This document shows, piece by piece, positions 16,559 through 18,613 of a stretch of 18,613 nucleotides of DNA. Within the stretch, counting starts at the first letter, position 1. The number at the start of each line of letters is the position of its first letter. This DNA is from Myxococcales bacterium (lineage in GTDB: Bacteria > Myxococcota_A > Polyangia > Polyangiales > Polyangiaceae), in the NCBI GenBank assembly GCA_016720545.1, contig JADKKK010000016.1, positions 1 to 18,613 of the forward strand, written 5' to 3'. The notes under the pieces were generated by a model, which was not told the DNA's origin, did no database searches, and saw only the letters and a program-made list of their open reading frames with translations. The position numbers and the translations under genes were made by a program.

Positions 16559-18613
16559 CATCCACCCCACCTCCAGCACGCGATCGTCCACGACCTGGGG
16601 TGGCGCTCCTCCGGCCTGTGCAGGAGCTGACGATCGACGCGATGCTCGACGGCTGCAACACCGTCGTCCTGGCGCCCACCGCGGGGGGAAGACGGAAGCC
16701 GCGATCTTTCCCGGTGCTCTCTCGCATCCTCACGGAGAGCCTCAAGCCCGTCTCGGTGCTGTACGTCTGCCCGATTCGTGCGCTGCTCAATAACCAGGAG
16801 GAGCGCCTTCAGTCGTACGCGCGGATGGTCGGCCTCGAGGTCTTCAAGTGGCACGGCGACGTCAGCGACTCTCGCAAGCAACGCTTCCGAGAAGCGCCCG
16901 CGCACATCCTGATGACTACGCCGGAGTCGCTCGAGGTCATGATGATCAGCGCTCGCACCGACGCGCGCGCGATCTTCGCGGGCCTCTCCGCCGTGGTCAT
17001 CGACGAGGTCCATGCGTTCGCCGCCGACGACCGCGGCGCGCACCTCGTCAGCGCTCCTCGAGCGGCTGCGCCAGCTTCTGCGAGCGCGACATCCAGCGCA
17101 TCGGCCTCTCCGCAACCGTCGGCAATCCGGACGAGATCGGCACGTGGCTGCAGGGCTCCAGCAAGCGACCGTTTCGCCTGGTCGACCCGCCGCGCCCGAA
17201 GGCCCAGCGCGCCTCGACATCGACCCTGTGGACGACATCACGCTGGCCGCCTCGGGCATCGCGCGAGCGCGCCGGGCAAGAAGAGCCTCGTCTTCGTCGA
17301 GAGCCGCTCGAGGGCCGAGAAGGTCGCGCACGCGCTCGGCGGCTCCGGCGTCGAGGTCTTCGTTCACCACAGTGCAGTGAGCCGCGCCGACCGCCGAATC
17401 GCCGAGGAGCAGTTCACCTCCGGCCAGAATACCGCCATCGTCTGCACCTCGACGATGGAGCTCGGCATCGACGTCGGCGACCTTGACCTCGTGCTTCAGG
17501 TGGACGCGCCTTCCTCGGTCGCCTCCATGCTCCAGCGCACCGGCCGCACCGGCCGGCGACCCGGCACCCGCTCCAACTGCACCTTCTTCTGCCTCACCCC
17601 GGAGTCGCTCCTCCAGGCGATCGCGCTGTCCGCCTCGCCGAGCCGGGCTGGGTCGAGGACGTCCGGCCCGCCTCGCAGGCGACGCACGTCCTCGCCCACC
17701 AGATGATGGCGCTGATCCTCCAGGAAGGCGGCATCTCCCGGCACCGCGCTGCTGCCGTGGATCGACGCCGCGTACCCGTTCTCGGCGGTCGGCCGAGCGG
17801 CGCTCCAAGCTCGTCGACACGATGGTCAGCGCGAGATCCTCTACGAGGCCGACGGCCTGCTCTCGCTCGGGCGCGCGGGCGAGAAGCTCTACGGGCGAAG
17901 AACTTCTTCGAGCTGTACGCGGTGTTCTCGGCGCCGCCGGTGCTGCGCGTGCACGCGGGCGGGAAGGTCGGGACACGTCCAGGCGAGCTTCGTCTCGATG
18001 CACGACGCAACGAAGGGCCCCTCTGCTTCCGCCTCGCCGGGCGCGCCTGGGAGGTCGGGCGATCGACTGGAGCCAAGGGCGTGCTCCTCCACGTGCCCCC
18101 CGCGGCGCAGCCGCGTCCCCAGCTGGCTGGGCCTCCCGGGACGCTCTCGATCACGCTCTGCCGGGCGATGATGGACGTCCTCCTCACGCGGACGAGCGAG
18201 ACGGCTAGGCCGCGTGGCTCAGCGGCGTCACCAGCCGCGGGCTCCGTCGATGCTGCGCAGGAGTCTACGCTCGGACCTCCTCGCCAGGGCGACAGCGCCC
18301 CTCGAAGAGGGCTCCCCCGACAGCGTCCTGTGGCACACCTTCGCAGGAGCTGCCGTCAATCGCCTCCTCGCGGCCGGCCTCCGAGCGAGAGTCCGGCTAA
18401 GAACGCTGGGTGGCCAGGCAACCTCTCGCTGCGCTGCAAGGACCCCTCCCCCTGGCCCTCGCCGCTGAGGCGGTGCAAGCTCGCTCGGCCTCAACTGGGG
18501 ACGACCGCGCCGGACGCCGCCCGCGGCATGGCCCGCGGCATGGTCAGCAAGTTCCAGCCCTGCCTGCCCGAAGCCGCCGAGGACCGGCTGCTCGCCGAGA
18601 GGCTCCTCGACCT
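16522..18613 (+). CDS. brxHI: BrxHI, Lhr-like DEAD/DEAH helicase of type 2 BREX (3' end outside window, frameshifted)
   Basis: This is a superfamily 2 helicase in the last position of the type 2 BREX operon. N-terminal HPT.QHAIVHDLGW and LRPVQELTIDAML (about 16565-16640) are followed by motif I VVLAPTAGG (about 16663-16689, the K-T-E completed only in another frame), LYVCPIRALLNNQ, TTPESLEVM, motif II VIDEVHAF (DEVH at 17002-17013), motif III GLSATVGNP, motif IV SLVFVESRSRAEKVAH, motif V CTSTMELGIDVGDLD and motif VI QRTGRTGR. The C-terminal part has LCFRLAGRAWEVG, LSITLCRAMMDVLLT, LWHTFAGAAVNRLL and SKFQPCLPEAAEDRLLAERL (about 18547-18606), so only a few residues lie beyond the window. The start is uncertain (ATG 16522 or GTG 16509). 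At least eight 1-nt frame changes interrupt it, including one in the G-run of motif I. Confidence 0.9.

Noticed and set aside
16555..18003. 482-aa open frame on the - strand
   Set aside because: Antisense to the helicase; rich in Arg/Ala with no motif order, while the + strand has helicase motifs I-VI.

Overview
The DNA is GC-rich (about two thirds G+C by eye). Third-position GC is strong, long antisense reading frames are common, and a palindromic 'CACGGAGGCACGGAG' intergenic repeat is dispersed through the left half. This fits a large GC-rich genome such as a myxobacterium (Myxococcota), but no marker gene here fixes the taxon. Many 1-nt frameshifts split genes whose protein signal continues cleanly in the next frame. 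They are dense at about 1-8.5 kb and 16.5-18.6 kb and sparse at 9.0-16.2 kb. Most are probably sequencing or assembly indels, though some could be real decay or phase variation.

The backbone is a type 2 BREX (Pgl) phage-defence locus, all on the + strand: pglX (1-3457, 5' end outside the window), pglY (9003-12590), pglZ (12587-15179), brxD (15179 to about 16558) and brxHI (about 16522 to the window end). pglY/pglZ and pglZ/brxD overlap by a few bases, so pglYZ-brxD-brxHI read as one translationally coupled operon. pglW would be expected upstream of the window.

Between pglX and pglY lies a 5.5-kb cargo region (about 3458-9002). It starts and ends with copies of a 125-145-bp palindromic repeat. 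It holds: (i) an orphan ribbon-helix-helix-like antitoxin between two repeat copies; (ii) a DarG-type macro-domain ADP-ribosylglycohydrolase without its DarT toxin; (iii) two decayed Phd/YefM-PIN toxin-antitoxin relics on the - strand; and (iv) between those relics, a three-gene + strand cassette of an OLD/DUF3696-like ATPase, a TOPRIM (DUF4435-like) protein and a DUF262 (GmrS-like) protein, the last junction an ATGA overlap. The ATPase-TOPRIM pair resembles PARIS (AriA-AriB) in architecture, and DUF262 is the fold of GmrSD/BrxU type IV restriction enzymes. This nested cassette is the best candidate for an undescribed defence system.

A fourth repeat copy sits inside pglX, between methyltransferase motif I and the following acidic strand, and brings a stop codon in the apparent native frame. 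pglX also carries a T9G6 tract exactly where its reading frame changes. The PglX methyltransferase may therefore be inactive or phase-variable while the rest of the BREX operon looks intact.
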